Counted from the first letter of the stretch, positions 39,354 to 51,824 are shown. The stretch: DNA of 64,000 nt from Malus domestica (GCF_042453785.1 NC_091666.1:27486501-27550500), one strand, 5' to 3'. A program made the numbers and translations. The notes: generated by a model not told the origin, from the sequence alone.

Positions 39354-42300
39354 CTACGCATCCACTTTAATCTTGGAATCCAGACGAGTGAACTCCTGGA
39401 AAAAGGCTTTGAAATGCTCGTAGGAATGCTTCACATCATCAACAGCACACATTTCTCGTATGCTGTGCATTGACAGCTGCGGCGCACCTACATCAACTGT
39501 TCGTATTCCCACTCCACTTGCAAGAATGGGACCGATGGTTGAACCGCATGCCATGTCATTACGAACCACAAAGTCCTGCATTTATCTCTTGCCAAAGTTT
39601 GACGTTAACAGAGTGCTATTTAGTTTTCTCAACCAGAATACCAAAGTAGGGAGGGGCTGACCTGGACAGGAAGGCTATGATTCCTTGCTATCTCCCTGAA
39701 TATTAATGCAGTGACAGCATTGGTTGCATAGCGTTGATTTGCATTGTGTTTGATCACAAGTCCGCCATGCAACTTGGGCTGGTGATTCTGTTCATGTTTG
39801 TCCTGAGAAAAGATCCGTCTGTAAGCATGGAGCAAAATTAACAGCACTGGAAAAATTATTACTTATCAAACAAACATACCATATAATTAGGATGCAAGGC
39901 ATGTGCCATGTCAGCAGATACAAGAAAGCTCCTCTGAATAGCTTTCTCGAGCAGCTGGAAAAAGGGGGAAAAAATGAATGCAGTGTACAACAACAAGCTT
40001 TGCCAGATGAAAACAGAGTTACTGATGTGTTTGTTAACAGGGTAGGGTGGCTGTACAAGTAAAAGGACATCGAAGATTCACTACCTTAGAATCTGTGGTG
40101 AAGGAGTGTGTAATTCGTGAAAGAGTATTTAACATGGCTGGAGAACCAGCCCCTTGGGCGGAATTAGATCCAACCTCCTCATGATCAAACAAAGCCACCA
40201 TTCTAACGCCGGACTCATCTTCAAGGTTGCTATCAGAAGATGTTGCGTCTATCAATGCCTGGGAGTAAACAATTAAGCAAGAAATAAGAAGCAGCTGCTC
40301 CAAGTTGAAACCACAATTTAGAACCACAATAAGTGGATAAGAAATCCACCAACAAGAAAACTAGCTAAGACCTTTTAAGTAGGACTACTTTACTAGTAAC
40401 TAAGCTGAACCAAATTCAATTTACGGCTGCTAACACATCCATCACTATATAAGAAAGAGAATAATCCCTGAACTCATTCGAAATTGATGCCCAGAGGGCT
40501 GTCCAGTATCTAACTCTACCCTATAGTTTCTCTACTTCCACTCCCTTATAATCCTCAAAAATTCTTCTATTACGCTCCAACCAAATGTTCCAAAAACTGC
40601 CAACACCAAACAGCCCCACAAAGCTTTAGCTTTCTTCCCCTTTCCTAAAGCCTCCAACTTGGTGCTTAGAAGCTCAAAACATCCCTTTGGAATAACCCAA
40701 CTTGATCTAACTTCCTTGAACAATTCCACCACAGCTGTATCAAGTAAGAACAAGGGACAAAAACATGATTAACATGATTAACACTCTCCTCCTCCGATTT
40801 ACATAAACTGCACCACTGAGGAGAATATACCGTCTCAAAGTAATATCGGTAATAAACAGTAGGGAACACAGTATGAGCCTACAATTAAAACCGAGAGAGG
40901 GAAAAACCCAAAACAAAAACTCAAAAAAAAAAAAAAAAATCTCTTACCTTTAGAGAACAAAACGACATGCAAAGATTATCAAGCCTTCCTGAGAAAACAA
41001 ATTCTTTTGCTGCACCGGCTACTATGCTTGGTTGAGTATCACACGCTTGCAATTCAAAATCAGAGATATGTTCCGGTTCACATCCAAGCTGATCTGCAAG
41101 TAGCTGGAAGAAAGGAAGAGAAAATTAATATAAGTACCATAAGAGGATACCTAGACTTGAAACCATCTAAAGAGTATAGTTGCTTTATTATCCCATTAAT
41201 TTGTTCATGTAATTTGAAATCAACCAAAAATTCAATCGATCCTCCAATGTCGAAAAGAAAGCCTAGATTTCAGAATTACTAACCTGTAATAGAAGTGAAT
41301 GATGCTTCAAGGCATTTGAGGTTGTTTTCTCATTAGATTTCTTTCCAGATGTCTGAATATCATTATCAGCCTCACCATCTTCAGCAACCACTTTATTGAG
41401 CTCTGCCTACAAAATTAGTTTGTTTGGGTAAAAGAAAGCAACAATGAATCGAAAAGGAAGAAAAATTTATGCTAATCTATGATAAATTATGCAAGAAAAA
41501 TCATTAGTTACTCCACTTTCAAAAACTAAATACCATCCTCGTTAGGTCTAATGGGCATGAGTATAACAGTGTCTAAGATGTATGTAATTCCAAGACTACC
41601 TTGACTGCCGTTGCCAAGACAGGAAGAAGATGCGTCTGCGCATTCACCTTGAATGCATCTCTAACATCCCTGCCAAAAGACAATGAAAATATACATTTAG
41701 CGAAAATGAGAAAGCGGAACTAATCAAGCCAAGGAAATAGAATTGTCAATGCATATTTCAGTAGCAGTCATAAATCGTAGTGTGATTACCTGTCTAAGTG
41801 AATTGCCAAAGTAGGGATCCGCATTATGGGCTCCTCAATTCTAACAAGTTTATGTGAATACAAAACAGAGCCATCCTTTTCTTCTCTTACTATCACCCTT
41901 CCAGCAATTGTCAAGTCACGGTCGAACCATGTATGCCACAAGCCACCGCCATATGTTTGGACACCCACTTCCAAGTACCCGCCTTTAGCTACCTGCACAA
42001 CCCGCCCATATTCCCAAACCGTTCAAAATTTTCCACACTGTATCCATTTGTTAAATGTTATCATATCATCTCGTTTTCGTAACAATCAAATTCAAATTCA
42101 AATAAATCAAGAGAATACCTTGGAAACCGGTTTCAATTTGAGACAAGGACTATCAGTATGAGCACCAACTATATGAAATCCGTTTCCAGCAACATACCTA
42201 CACACAAACACACCGAATACAAACTTTAGTTTTCCGAAAAACTAAACCCCGAAAAGATTAAAACTTTTAAATCCATCACTTTCCCTACGAATTTTTCGAC

Positions 42301-42743
42301 ATTAAACGGAGATTATACCGATAAAAACAAGCAAGTAAACTCGTCCAAAATACAAAACAATGGAGAAACTAATCGTACTTTTTACCGATTGCGAAAGCAA
42401 CAATGGTGGAGTAATTCCTGGTGAAGAAATACTTTTTACCAGCCTCCAATTTCCAATCCTCCCTCTCCAAAACTTGCTCGTAGCCCGCGCTTCGCAGCCG
42501 CTTCTTCGCCTCGTCTGCAGGAGAAATCGAAGCAGATAACAAAGCTCAGAAAATCGAAAAAAAAAAACAAAAACCCACATTTCAAAATTCAAATTCAACA
42601 AAGTAACAAAAGAACGAACTCTGGATTGAAAATTAATAAAAAGGGGATCTGGGTTTTTTACCGACGGCGTGGAATGCGGTGGGGGCGGCGTTTAGGAAGC
42701 CGATGAGATCAGAGACGACGGAGTTTGGTTCTTGCTTTGCCAT
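39354..42743 (-). CDS. DNPEP: Aspartyl aminopeptidase, peptidase family M18
   Basis: Exons (minus): 42743-42662, 42514-42379, 42197-42119, 41992-41790, 41669-41600, 41406-41284, 41103-40948, 40258-40085, 39954-39880, 39802-39662, 39575-39354; phases agree, 486 aa, the normal length. Metal and catalytic motifs are all present: [14 protein letters not shown] (first His ligand), [16 protein letters not shown] (catalytic Glu pair), [24 protein letters not shown] and the final [15 protein letters not shown]18 enzymes remove N-terminal Asp or Glu from peptides with two zinc ions, as large homo-oligomers in the cytosol or vacuole. The ATG at 42743 is chosen for its match to family N-termini. The intron 40947-40259 carries an antisense-lying LINE fragment; its splice sites are intact. 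Confidence 0.95.
40480..40870 (-). mobile_element. LINE 3' fragment (zinc-binding domain) in an aminopeptidase intron
   Basis: On the minus strand the segment reads [13 protein letters not shown]...[10 protein letters not shown], the zinc-binding region at the C-terminus of plant L1-type reverse transcriptases, followed by [15 protein letters not shown], which is usual there. It lies in two frames, so it is dead. It is in the same orientation as the host gene. Confidence 0.7.
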
Positions 42744-43582
42744 CTCCGCTGTGCTGGGCTGAGCTGACTCAGTGACCCGATCTCTGTGTGCCCTTGTGAT
42801 GAAGTTGCTCTTTTTCTTCGCGATTTCCTTTGAGCTTTTGAGACTTTGTAATTCAGTGGGCCTCTTTGACTTTGCGTGCGAATTTAATCTAGCTCGATCC
42901 CGGCAGCCAGAATCCGTTTTGGGCCGTACGTGCCCGTACCCAAACTGACCCACCCAAAGTTGTGCCGTGAGCCTTGCTATAGCTGCTCGGGCGCGCGAAA
43001 GTGACCGTTAGACGTTGATAAGTTGAGAGACTTTTTTTTCTCTGACAACCATTGATGCATGGGAATGAGTGGTAATCGTTTGTAATTTTAGAAGAGTTTT
43101 GAGTATTTGAGTAATGATCACCGACAAATAATTATTTACGCGTGTGTGAGTGATTGTCAACAACACGTGTTAGGCGACTGTCACTAGTTTGCAACTTCTT
43201 TTTGTCATAAGTTCTTGTGTAATACTTGGGACCAATTTGACAATGAAACCATGCCAAATTGCCAATGGCGTATCTTATAGTTAGAAAGAAGGAAACTTTG
43301 GGTGTCGAGGATAATGGAATGAGTGACATGTGATACAAATGAAGAATCATATAAAGCAACACAAGTATTTCGTAATACATAGAGAATAAAGCTTGGCTAC
43401 TGACTAATTAGCATTAGTTCTCTGCTAAAAAGTTAATGTGGCTGCTCTTTGGTTTGACGCATATCCAATTGGCTTTTCAAGTTGAATCATTCTTTAAAAA
43501 GAAAAAAAAAGAACTGGACAGAGCTGCTACGTTGGCTTTTAGCATGAACTACAACTAATTGTTCAGCAGCCAAGCTTTGTTC

Positions 43583-43583
<1 letters not shown>

Positions 43584-43650
<67 letters not shown>
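43584..43650. repeat. (TA)n(GA)n compound microsatellite
   Basis: About eight TA units are followed by about 26 AG units (43599-43650). Confidence 0.95.
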
Positions 43651-43655
<5 letters not shown>

Positions 43656-43760
43656 GGACTTAGGTGAGAATTTGTGAAACCAATAAATGGTGTAGAATAT
43701 TGCCCTTTAAAGTTAATACACTACTCTTTACTCTAAAATTCTGCTAAAATAGTAAAGAGT

Positions 43761-43855
43761 TTGCAGCTCAAGTGGTTGAAAGCATTTGTTCTTACATTCG
43801 AGAATTTGTTTTCAAATTCCCTACCACAACATTACTTGTACGAGTAAATAAAAAA
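43761..43855 (+). mobile_element. Possible SINE copy
   Basis: 'gcagctcaagtggttgaaag' resembles a tRNA A-box region and 'tgttttcaaattccc' a decayed B box; an A-rich stretch follows. Weak evidence. Confidence 0.3.
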
Positions 43856-44045
43856 AAAATTTAGACTGAAATTGAGTCGCCCTTTGGTTCTATTTTTTAT
43901 AAGATAGTGTTATTCATCCACCCATTTTAACTTCCTGCACACCTTTATTAATTTTTAGTCATTGATCTTCTTTAATTTATTCGATCAAATAGTTGAAAAT
44001 TGAAAGAAGGGTGTGAAAAGTAAAAATGGGCGTGTGTAGATCTAT

Positions 44046-44313
44046 GAGTAATACTAAAGAGACTAAATTTGTTGACTAATTTTATAAACTAAATGACATG
44101 AAAACTGGTGATTGGATTATTATTTGATCATTGATAAACGTGCTCATTTTCTATTGGTGACACCTCATTTGATTTGCTAATTTAGTCTACAAATTTAGTC
44201 TTCCTAGTATTTGGATTATTATTTATCATTGATAGACGTGCTCATTTTCTATTGGTGACACCTCATTTGGTTTGTTAATTTAATCTACAAATTTAGTCTT
44301 TCTAGTATTACTC
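44046..44313. mobile_element. MITE with internal tandem duplication and 10-bp target repeat
   Basis: Inverted ends: 'gagtaatactaaagagacta' and, inverted, 'gagtaatactagaaagacta'. The flanks are an exact direct repeat 'gtagatctat' (44036-44045, 44314-44323). The interior contains a segment of about 110 bp twice, each with 'gtgctcattttctattggtg' and ending near 'aatttagtct'. No coding capacity. The 9-10-bp target repeat suggests a Mutator-type origin. Confidence 0.75.
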
Positions 44314-44323
44314 GTAGATCTAT

Positions 44324-44835
44324 CCTTACTTATATGTTGTCTTTCTAGTCACTCATTCTATTTCGTAAAAACCATCTTTGTCTTTTTCTTTCTCCTTTTC
44401 TTTTTAATTTTCTCACTTGCTAATCCAAGCATAAAATTAAAATGCATTTAAATCATCTCATGTTAACATCTCTCCAAAAGTCGAATACATAATTTGTAGT
44501 TAATCACACTCAGCAGGTATGGTTAACTAGCAGCCAAATTACAGTTTTATTTTGCTAACAACCCAAATCTAAGCAAAACTGCTATTACAAGAAGCACTTT
44601 TGAGCTAACATGCTTTTTATTTTCCCGGGAAAACCAAACGGAATAACGTGTGTTGCACATTTACCAGCAAACCCTCACCCGAGTTCATTTTTAATAAGCT
44701 AATTTTGCAACAAACTAAGGACAAATCGGACATTACACAAAAATCAAGAACAGAAGCCTTGCACTGCAAGCTTCTCTTTTATTTCTTTCATTTCTTCTCT
44801 TACAATCTTTCAAACTCCTCGCTCTTCCCTCCTCC

Positions 44836-44886
<51 letters not shown>

Positions 44887-44916
44887 AAAACCCAAAACCA
44901 CCGCTCTGTAACTTCC
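44324..44916. other. Upstream of the O-fucosyltransferase gene
   Basis: Mostly AT-rich, with a (CT)n tract at about 44843-44882 and 'ctataaaaa' at 44882-44890, a TATA-like word only about 30 bases before the ATG. If that box is used the leader would be nearly absent, so the true start of transcription is probably upstream. Confidence 0.4.
44843..44882. repeat. (CT)n microsatellite in the gene leader
   Basis: About twenty CT units just upstream of the O-fucosyltransferase ATG, a frequent place for pyrimidine tracts in plant leaders. Confidence 0.9.
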
Positions 44917-47244
44917 ATGGCGAAAGCAAGAAGCTTGAAGACAACCGCATTCACCACAAACCCACAGCCGCTGACGCCATTCTTCCACCTACTTCCAGTC
45001 ACTCCGCTCACCGCCCTCCTCTTCTCCCCGAAAACTCATCGCCTTCGAAACCCGAAGTTCTTCAGCAGCAGCAGCAACAAGCACCCTTTAGCCCTCCCAA
45101 TCTTCTACCTATCCCTCCTATTTTCCATCACTTTCTTGGGAATTTCCTTTCTTACCCTCGTCCCCTCATTCCCTCCACTCCTCCCCTGTTCTCATTTCTC
45201 ATCTCCAACTCCTTCTCCCACTTCTCCGGTTCCCGCCACCAATGGAGAGGAAGACGATGATCGGCCTAGACTGTCGGTCGGTGCAATGGTGCCGCTGCCG
45301 GCTCACGGGGTTTTTGGGAACCTTTCGGAGGTGGAGAGGGGGTTCTGGCAGCAGCCCAATGGCGAAAATTACCGTCCTTGCTTGGATTTCAGCCTCGGGT
45401 ATCGGAGACTCTCTCCTGGGATTTCGGAGGAGAAGAGGAGGTTCTTGGTAGTGGTGGCGTCAGGAGGGTTGAACCAGCAGAGGAATCAGATTGTTGACGC
45501 TGTCGTCATTGCAAGAATTCTTAAAGCTGCATTGGTTGTTCCAGTATTGCAGATCAATCTGATTTGGGGAGACGAAAGGTTAGCCATTTGTGTTTCTTGA
45601 TCATGTTTTGGTGTTGTTTTCGGCCCTTTTTAATAAGTTTGATGAAGTAAAAACATGAATTTTTAGATTTTGGTACCAAAATAGAACATTGGTTTTGTTC
45701 GATTTTTCGTGTTCGCAAGAAAGTCTTTGTTTTTGCATCAAAGAAGCATGAAGTAAATGGCTTTGGCATCAATGCTTCATACTGATCGGTTTGTTTTGTT
45801 GAAATTGCAGTGAGTTCTCGGACATTTTCGATGTGGCACATTTCAAAAGGACTTTACAAGCTGATGTACGAATAGTATCGTCTCTTCCCTCCACACATTT
45901 GATGTCAAGGCAGAATATCGAAAGCAAGATTCCACACGACGTTACTCCGCAGTGGATCCATAACAGATTGTATAATCAAGTAAATAATCCTTGTCACATA
46001 ATTTTAGTTTGCAAGTATGCAACCTCGTTTTCCAGTTTTCGGGTTGAGAAACGAATTGAACTAAGAAAGAAAATAATTTTCCTCAAATTTTGTTATGGAT
46101 GTTAATGCAGCTGAAGAGAGAAGGCCTTCTTGTGTTAAAAGGGTTGGATTCTAAGCTCTCCAAGAATCTTCTCCCCGACCTGCAGAAGCTTCGGTGTAAG
46201 GTACATTACGAAATTAATCACCGCCATCAGATATTTCTGCACAATGTATGTTCATGTTTTCATTGCACCCATTTTGTGTTTATATGTCAGGTAGCTTTTC
46301 ATGCATTAAGATTTGCAGCACCAATTCGAGAACTTGGAAATCGACTGACAAAGAGAATGTGGATTGAGGGTCCTTACATTGCACTCCATCTCCGGCTAGA
46401 GAAGGATGTGTGGGTCAGAACTGGATGTCTCACTGGTTTAGGCCCTGAATATGATGACGTGATCACCAAGGTTCGGGAATCTCAACCCGAATACCTCACT
46501 GGACGGTTGAACATGAGCTACACCCAGCGGAAACTAGCTGGACTTTGCCCCCTAAATGCTTTAGAAATAGCAAGGTACATATAGGAGTAGAAATTCAGAG
46601 TTGTTATTTCCTAGTTTGTTTGGACCATGGTTGAAGTTGGATGTTAATGCAGGTTTTTGAAAGCTCTAGGCGCACCAAGAGGTGCACGGATATACAGTGC
46701 AGGAGGCAAGGCATTTGGGGGAAACAGGGCTCTGCAGCCACTCGTGGAAGAGTTCCCGAATTTGGTTACAAAGGAGATGTTGGCACGAGATGGAGAACTC
46801 TCTCCATACATGAACAAGGCTTCAGCTCTGGCTGCCATTGACTACATTGTCTCTCTGAGCAGTGATGTCTTTGTGCCATCACACGGTGGAAACATGGGCC
46901 GAGCAATGCAGGTAAGAACCCGAAAACGGTTTTTCATTCTGATAATTCTGTGTGAAATTAACCTTAAATCAGTACCTTTGATCAAATGATACTTTGTATA
47001 TTTGACATGACAGGGTCACCGTGCCTACGCGGAACACAGAAAGTTTATAAAGCCAAACAAGCGAGCAATGCTGCCTCTGTTTGAAGACAACTCCATCGGT
47101 GATGCAGAGTTCGGAAGTATCATGAGAGAGTTGCATAGAAAGTCTCAGGGGCAGCCTGAACCAAGGGGTTACAGAAGAAACCGAGATGTGATTGCATATC
47201 CTGTGCCTGAGTGCATGTGTAAGCGTAGTACAGGCATTTTCTAG
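44917..47244 (+). CDS. O-fucosyltransferase-family protein (GT65-like, type II membrane)
   Basis: Exons: 44917-45578, 45811-45979, 46111-46200, 46291-46574, 46653-46911, 47014-47244; phases agree, 564 aa. A Pro/Ser-rich cytosolic N-terminus precedes one membrane segment (about residues 58-82, LALPIFYLSLLFSITFLGIS), as in Golgi type II enzymes. Family motifs follow: SGGLNQQRNQIVDAVVIARIL (first donor-site region), IALHLRLEKD, and SSDVFVPSHGGNMGRAMQGHRAY, the conserved C-terminal block. The plant family (formerly DUF246) is related to protein and pectin O-fucosyl or rhamnosyl transferases using nucleotide sugars; the acceptor here is not known. In IALHLRLEKD most members have Tyr or Phe after LR, but the Arg is kept. 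Confidence 0.9.
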
Positions 47245-48039
47245 TGCCACTTCAGAAACATTTTGTGTATTTTGTTGCATGAGTTCTTCTGTTCATTGTA
47301 GCGCTAGGATTTGACCGCACATTCAAACAAGAATTTACAGGCATACGAAATAGAGTTAAAAGAACCATTACGGCTGCAGATTTTCGTCGGAAAATTAGTA
47401 AACTAAGCTCTTTTTAGTATGAATTTCCAGGACTAATCAAAGTACACACCAGATAGAATTGTAGGATTACAATTTAATTAGGCCAAATTGAAATATATAG
47501 TCGTCTGGATATAAGGTATGTTGAAAATGTACATGATTTTAGGAAAGAAATTGTCAGTGGTTAGCTGGTAACTCAGTATTTGACCTCTTCTGTTGGGGAC
47601 GGGAAATTAAACATTTGACCTCGAGTGTAAGAATTGGCCAGAACAGAAGAGTTCAAATACTTATTGTCGGCATGGACAAAGAAACTTGGTTTAAAATGTT
47701 CATGAGGACATCTCCAATAGACAAGGCTAAAGGTCTAAAATTAAAAAAATGGCCTGATTTTGCTCAAAAAATAAAAAATAAAAATAAAGGCTGATTTGCC
47801 CAAAAACTCATCTCCAACCACTGAATAGTCTATAATTCTATGAAGCCCACCATATTATTATTTGGCCAAAAGGGCATCAAGCTGGCCAAATGTAGCCCCT
47901 TTTTTGCGGGTCAGCTCATCAGTTACAATAATTGATTTCAAATTCAACAGCTAAATTAATTTGAAAACATCAAACGGTAGTTTAACTAAATTACCAACAA
48001 AGTATAAACTTAAAACTAATAAGTTATTTAGAGGGCTAT

Positions 48040-48074
<35 letters not shown>

Positions 48075-48151
48075 GGAGCTTTTAGTTGGAGATGGTATAT
48101 ACGTATGGCCTGACATTGTTCATTTAAAAATAATTTCTTGTAGAAAACTTA
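47245..48151. other. Intergenic with a decayed MITE
   Basis: About 47705-48093 has short inverted edges ('acatctccaatagacaaggc' and inverted 'ccatctccaactaaaagctc'), a poly(T) run at about 48045-48074, and the words 'ggccaaa' and 'ggccaaat', typical of a common plant MITE type. No gene. Confidence 0.4.
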
Positions 48152-48272
48152 GTACTATAGTTTAGTGCGGTCTAATTGTATTCCTCTTCAAGTGAGAGGT
48201 TTTATGTTTGATTTTTACAAAAAAAATGAATTTGAATCATATGTTGTGAGGCTTCTGTAAATAATATTTTTT
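48152..48272 (+). mobile_element. tRNA-derived SINE, apple-type
   Basis: 'tagtttagtgcggtctaatt' (A-box side), 'cctcttcaagtgagaggttt', 'tatgtttgatttttac' (decayed B box), 'gaatttgaatcatatgttgt' and 'gaggcttctgtaaataatat' follow, in order, a short repeat I recall as frequent in apple sequences. Not checked by search. Confidence 0.5.
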
Positions 48273-48596
48273 TATAGGATTATGTTTAGTTATTTCTGTT
48301 TTAGATAGCCTGATAGAGGGTTAGATTCCAGAAAGAGAGAGAGAGTGAAATAGATCGACATAGGATTACCCTACCACCTACTGAAAGCAAGGGTATTTTT
48401 GACCAATACGGTTGATTTGTGCTGACTGCAGACTCAGTCCAAATCCAACGGTTTAAATATAACAAGAAAATTGAAAAAGATGGAGAAGCGGGGGAACCAA
48501 ACCCTGTGCCCTACCACCATGGCCCATCAAACAGTTTAGCAAACCATAAACCCTAAATCATAAATCTACCACCATCAGCGCATCCAACAGTTTCGC

Positions 48597-48790
48597 AACC
48601 CTAAACCTTGTTGTGAGTTAATTTTGGAAATTACATTACAATTAAGGTAGTATATAAACCCTAAACCTTGTTGACCTTGTTGTGAGTTACTTTTTGGAAA
48701 TTACAATACAATTAAGGTAGTATATAAACCCTAAACCTTGTTGAGAGTTAATTTTGGAAATTAAAATATAATTAAGGTAGTATATAATTA
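48597..48790. repeat. Three 60-70-bp tandem repeats with telomere-like words
   Basis: Units begin 'aaccctaaaccttgttg' near 48597, 48657 and 48727 and run through 'gttaattttggaaatta' and 'attaaggtagtatata'. The second has an extra 'accttgttg'. They lie about 500-700 bases upstream of the CPL4-like start. Confidence 0.85.
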
Positions 48791-49292
48791 AGGTGGTTTA
48801 GTATATCCCTTATATTAAAAAACATAATTAAGGTGTATTAGATTTACTAGAAAAACTGCAGAGTTAATGTTTGTTGGTAATTATCATTAAGGTATTTCTC
48901 TAGTAAGAGTAGGACTCTTGTCTGCAGATTATACGCAAGAAACAGAAGAAGAAAACTATCAAAAACCAGTTTTCCAGAAATCGATCTTTATACTCTTCCC
49001 CACTATTCTTCCTGCCGTCGTTACCCAATAAACCTCACAAAAGGTGCGATTTTATTGCCCTGATTCTTGGTGTGTATTTGCCAACAATTAACTATATATT
49101 GATCACTGATCGGCTGCGACAGTCTATAAAATTTAAATTGCTGATTCCTACTTGTAGAAACCTTGATATTTTCGGTTTAGTGATTTTTCGTACTTTATGT
49201 GTATATTATGTTGCATTCATATCTTTTCACCCTTATCAATCCACCTTGAGATTAGCATATGTCAAATTCTTTCTTGTGCATGAATAATTTAG
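48791..49292 (+). other. Upstream region of the CPL4-like gene
   Basis: Probable promoter and leader, with a possible leader intron ('aaaggtgcgatttt' at about 49039; acceptor not resolved). No other gene is seen. Confidence 0.35.
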
Positions 49293-51824
49293 ATGAGTCT
49301 TGCCAATTTGCCACAACACTCTTCTAGTTCTTCCTGCAAGTCCTCGCTGGATGAAGAATTTGACGATGATAGTGAAGTCGACAGTGATAGAAGGCACATA
49401 AATCCTTTTCTTTTTCTTTTATTGTTAATGTAGCATGAGTTCTATTAGATTCACAGTTCCTGTAACTGGAACAAAGTTTCTTTGATGTTCCACTTTTCTT
49501 AGATATAACTTATGATAGTTAATTTGCAGTAGAAAGCGGTGTAAGGAGGAGGATCTCGGAAGCATAGAGGAAACTCAAGGGTCAGGCGCACAAGTACTTG
49601 TAGAAGAAAACTCAAGTAACTAACTAATTTTGACTAAGTTGGGATAGTGTTTTGGTTCGTTTTATGAGCTATGCCCTTCCAATTCCTTGCACTGCAAGAA
49701 AGTGTTTCGTAGTGTGGGTGATACCATAAGAAAGATTAGTGAGTCGCGAGACCTCATTTTTAACATTACTAAGGAGTTGATACTTTAATTGGGAAAAAAG
49801 TTTCCTTTTGAATGCGCAAGATGTTGACTTCACTTTGTTACTATGTGCAGAATCATCGGGAAAGAAGGATGTTTGTGCTCATCCTGGTTCATTCGAACAT
49901 ATGTGTATAGTTTGTGGGAAGCCGGTGAATGACAAGTTTGGTGTGGTATTTGGGTATATACACAAGGTAATTAAAATGTAATTCATGAATAAAGATTTTT
50001 GAATGTCTTTGCTTAATTCCTGCCAGTTTTGGCTTGTGATTGATGAATTACCAATCCCTGACGGGAAAGATAATCTACCTGAAAAGACTCTTAACAGTTT
50101 CATATACCCATTTTCTAGTTATGTTATGTATATATGGATGACTCCCCAATCTATTTTTTTAACTGCTGAGCTTTATGTTTTAAAGAATTGTACGGCACAA
50201 CTTAAGTAGCTAGTTTATGATGTATTTGCTTTTGCATACTTTCTTGCTTTGTTGTCGTTTTTCTTCGGTTGTATGTTTTTTGTATGCATTTTGTGAGGTA
50301 ATCTAGATACATCCCCCTGACTACATGCATCTTTCTTTCTAATTAATGAACTTCACTCTTATTGTGTTACTATCGTGTATTTGTAACGGAGTTGATGTCT
50401 TTTTAACAAATTCTATAGCTTAAAGTTACAGCCCACATGCGGGAAAAAAATTCCTGGATATATGGATCAATGACTACTCAATCTATTTCCATATTCTTAT
50501 ACGTATGTTGATGTAAATTGGAATTAATATGGTGCTGAAATGCTTGCTTCTGCAGGGATTAAGGCTTCACAATGATGAAGTTGATCGGTTACGCAAAATA
50601 GACCTCAAGAGGGCGTTGCGCCACAAGAAGCTTTACTTGGTACTTGATTTAGATCACACACTGCTAAATTCCAGCAAACTGGATCGTATGACAGCAGAAG
50701 AAGAATACTTAAAGAGCCAAACAGCTGATTCCTTGCAAGGTGTATAAGGTTGACTAGATTTACTTAATTTTATAACTTAGTCTTTTTTCGCTGAATTTAC
50801 TCATTTTGGTTGCAATATGATACTTGTAGATGTTTCAAAAGGTAGCCTATTCAAAGTGGACATTGTGGATAGGATGATCAAGTTGAGGCCTTTTGTTAGG
50901 ACATTTTTAAAGGAGGCCAGTGAAATGTTTGAGATGTACATATATACAATGGGTACACGAGTCTATGCACTCGAAATGGCGAAGCTGCTTGATCCCAGGA
51001 AAGAGTACTTCAGTGATAGAGTGATATCATGTGAGGATGCCATCAAAAGACATCAAAAAGGTCTAGATATTGTGCTTGGACAAGAGAATGCTGTTTTGAT
51101 CCTTGATGATAAAGAAGATGTAGGTACTTGATTCCTTGATGTACTGCAAATTAGAAGTGCTCTGTTTATAGATAACTCGCCATCAGTAATCTGTTGTTTA
51201 TCTTTTTTAAACTAGGGTTATATCAATGTTGCTAAATATCCAATATTGTACAAAGCACAACAGCAATCTAATATTGATCGAAAAATAACATTTCTTTAGA
51301 TCGAGTAGTGACAAAGGTGGGTTCAAATGTAAGTCCCTTTCTGAGTTGAAGAGTGATGAAAGTGAGACTGAAGGAGCTCTTGCGGCTGTTCTTGATGTTC
51401 TGAAACAAATCCATACTACGTTCTTTCATGTAAGTTCCACCACTTCCAGATCTGTGGTGATAAATTATTTTGATTTTGTTGTGTGCTAATGTGTTCTTGT
51501 GAACTGTCTGGTAGGAATTGGAGGACAATCAGAGAGATGTAAGGAAGGTAAAGTATTTTTTTTCAGGACAACTAATATCACCGTTTGATATCTACAAGGG
51601 TTATTAATATGTGTTCTTATCAATCGATATTATTCTTGTAGGTGTGGAAAACTCTGAAGGAGGAACCATTGAAGGGGTGTAAACGAGTTTTCGGCTATGT
51701 CTTTCCCTCAAAGTTCCAGGCAGATGCTGGAAGCCTGGAACAGGCAAGTTCTGATTCCATCCACAGTGCAGTGAAGCTGAAAACTATATGTTGTGGGGAA
51801 AGCAACCTGATGCCAAGCGAATGA
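49293..51824 (+). pseudogene. CPL4/FCP1-like RNA polymerase II CTD phosphatase, degenerate
   Basis: Exons resolved: 49293-about 49390 (end uncertain), 49530-49615, 49851-49966, 50556-50739, 50830-51119, about 51250-51429, 51515-51547, 51642-51824. The acidic Ser-rich N-terminus and CAHPGSFEHMCIVCG match plant CPL4. The FCPH catalytic domain has LYLVLDLDHTLLN (DxDxT), YTMGTRVYA and AVLILDDKED. The sixth exon, expected to read VW.KH..NLI.IE.YHFF, has a TAA at 51286-51288 where Tyr belongs and a disturbed 5' edge. The BRCT domain that should follow LKGCKRVFGYVFPSKFQADA is missing; the frame ends after 37 unrelated residues. No GT donor is visible at the expected end of exon 1. CPL4 removes phosphate from the CTD of RNA polymerase II; this copy is probably a dying duplicate or makes a truncated protein. 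Confidence 0.7.

Larger units (their letters stand above)
42744..44045. other. Intergenic, aminopeptidase promoter side
   Basis: 5' flank of the aminopeptidase to about 43000, then AT-rich sequence with the microsatellite and SINE-like segment listed separately. No gene is seen. Confidence 0.4.
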
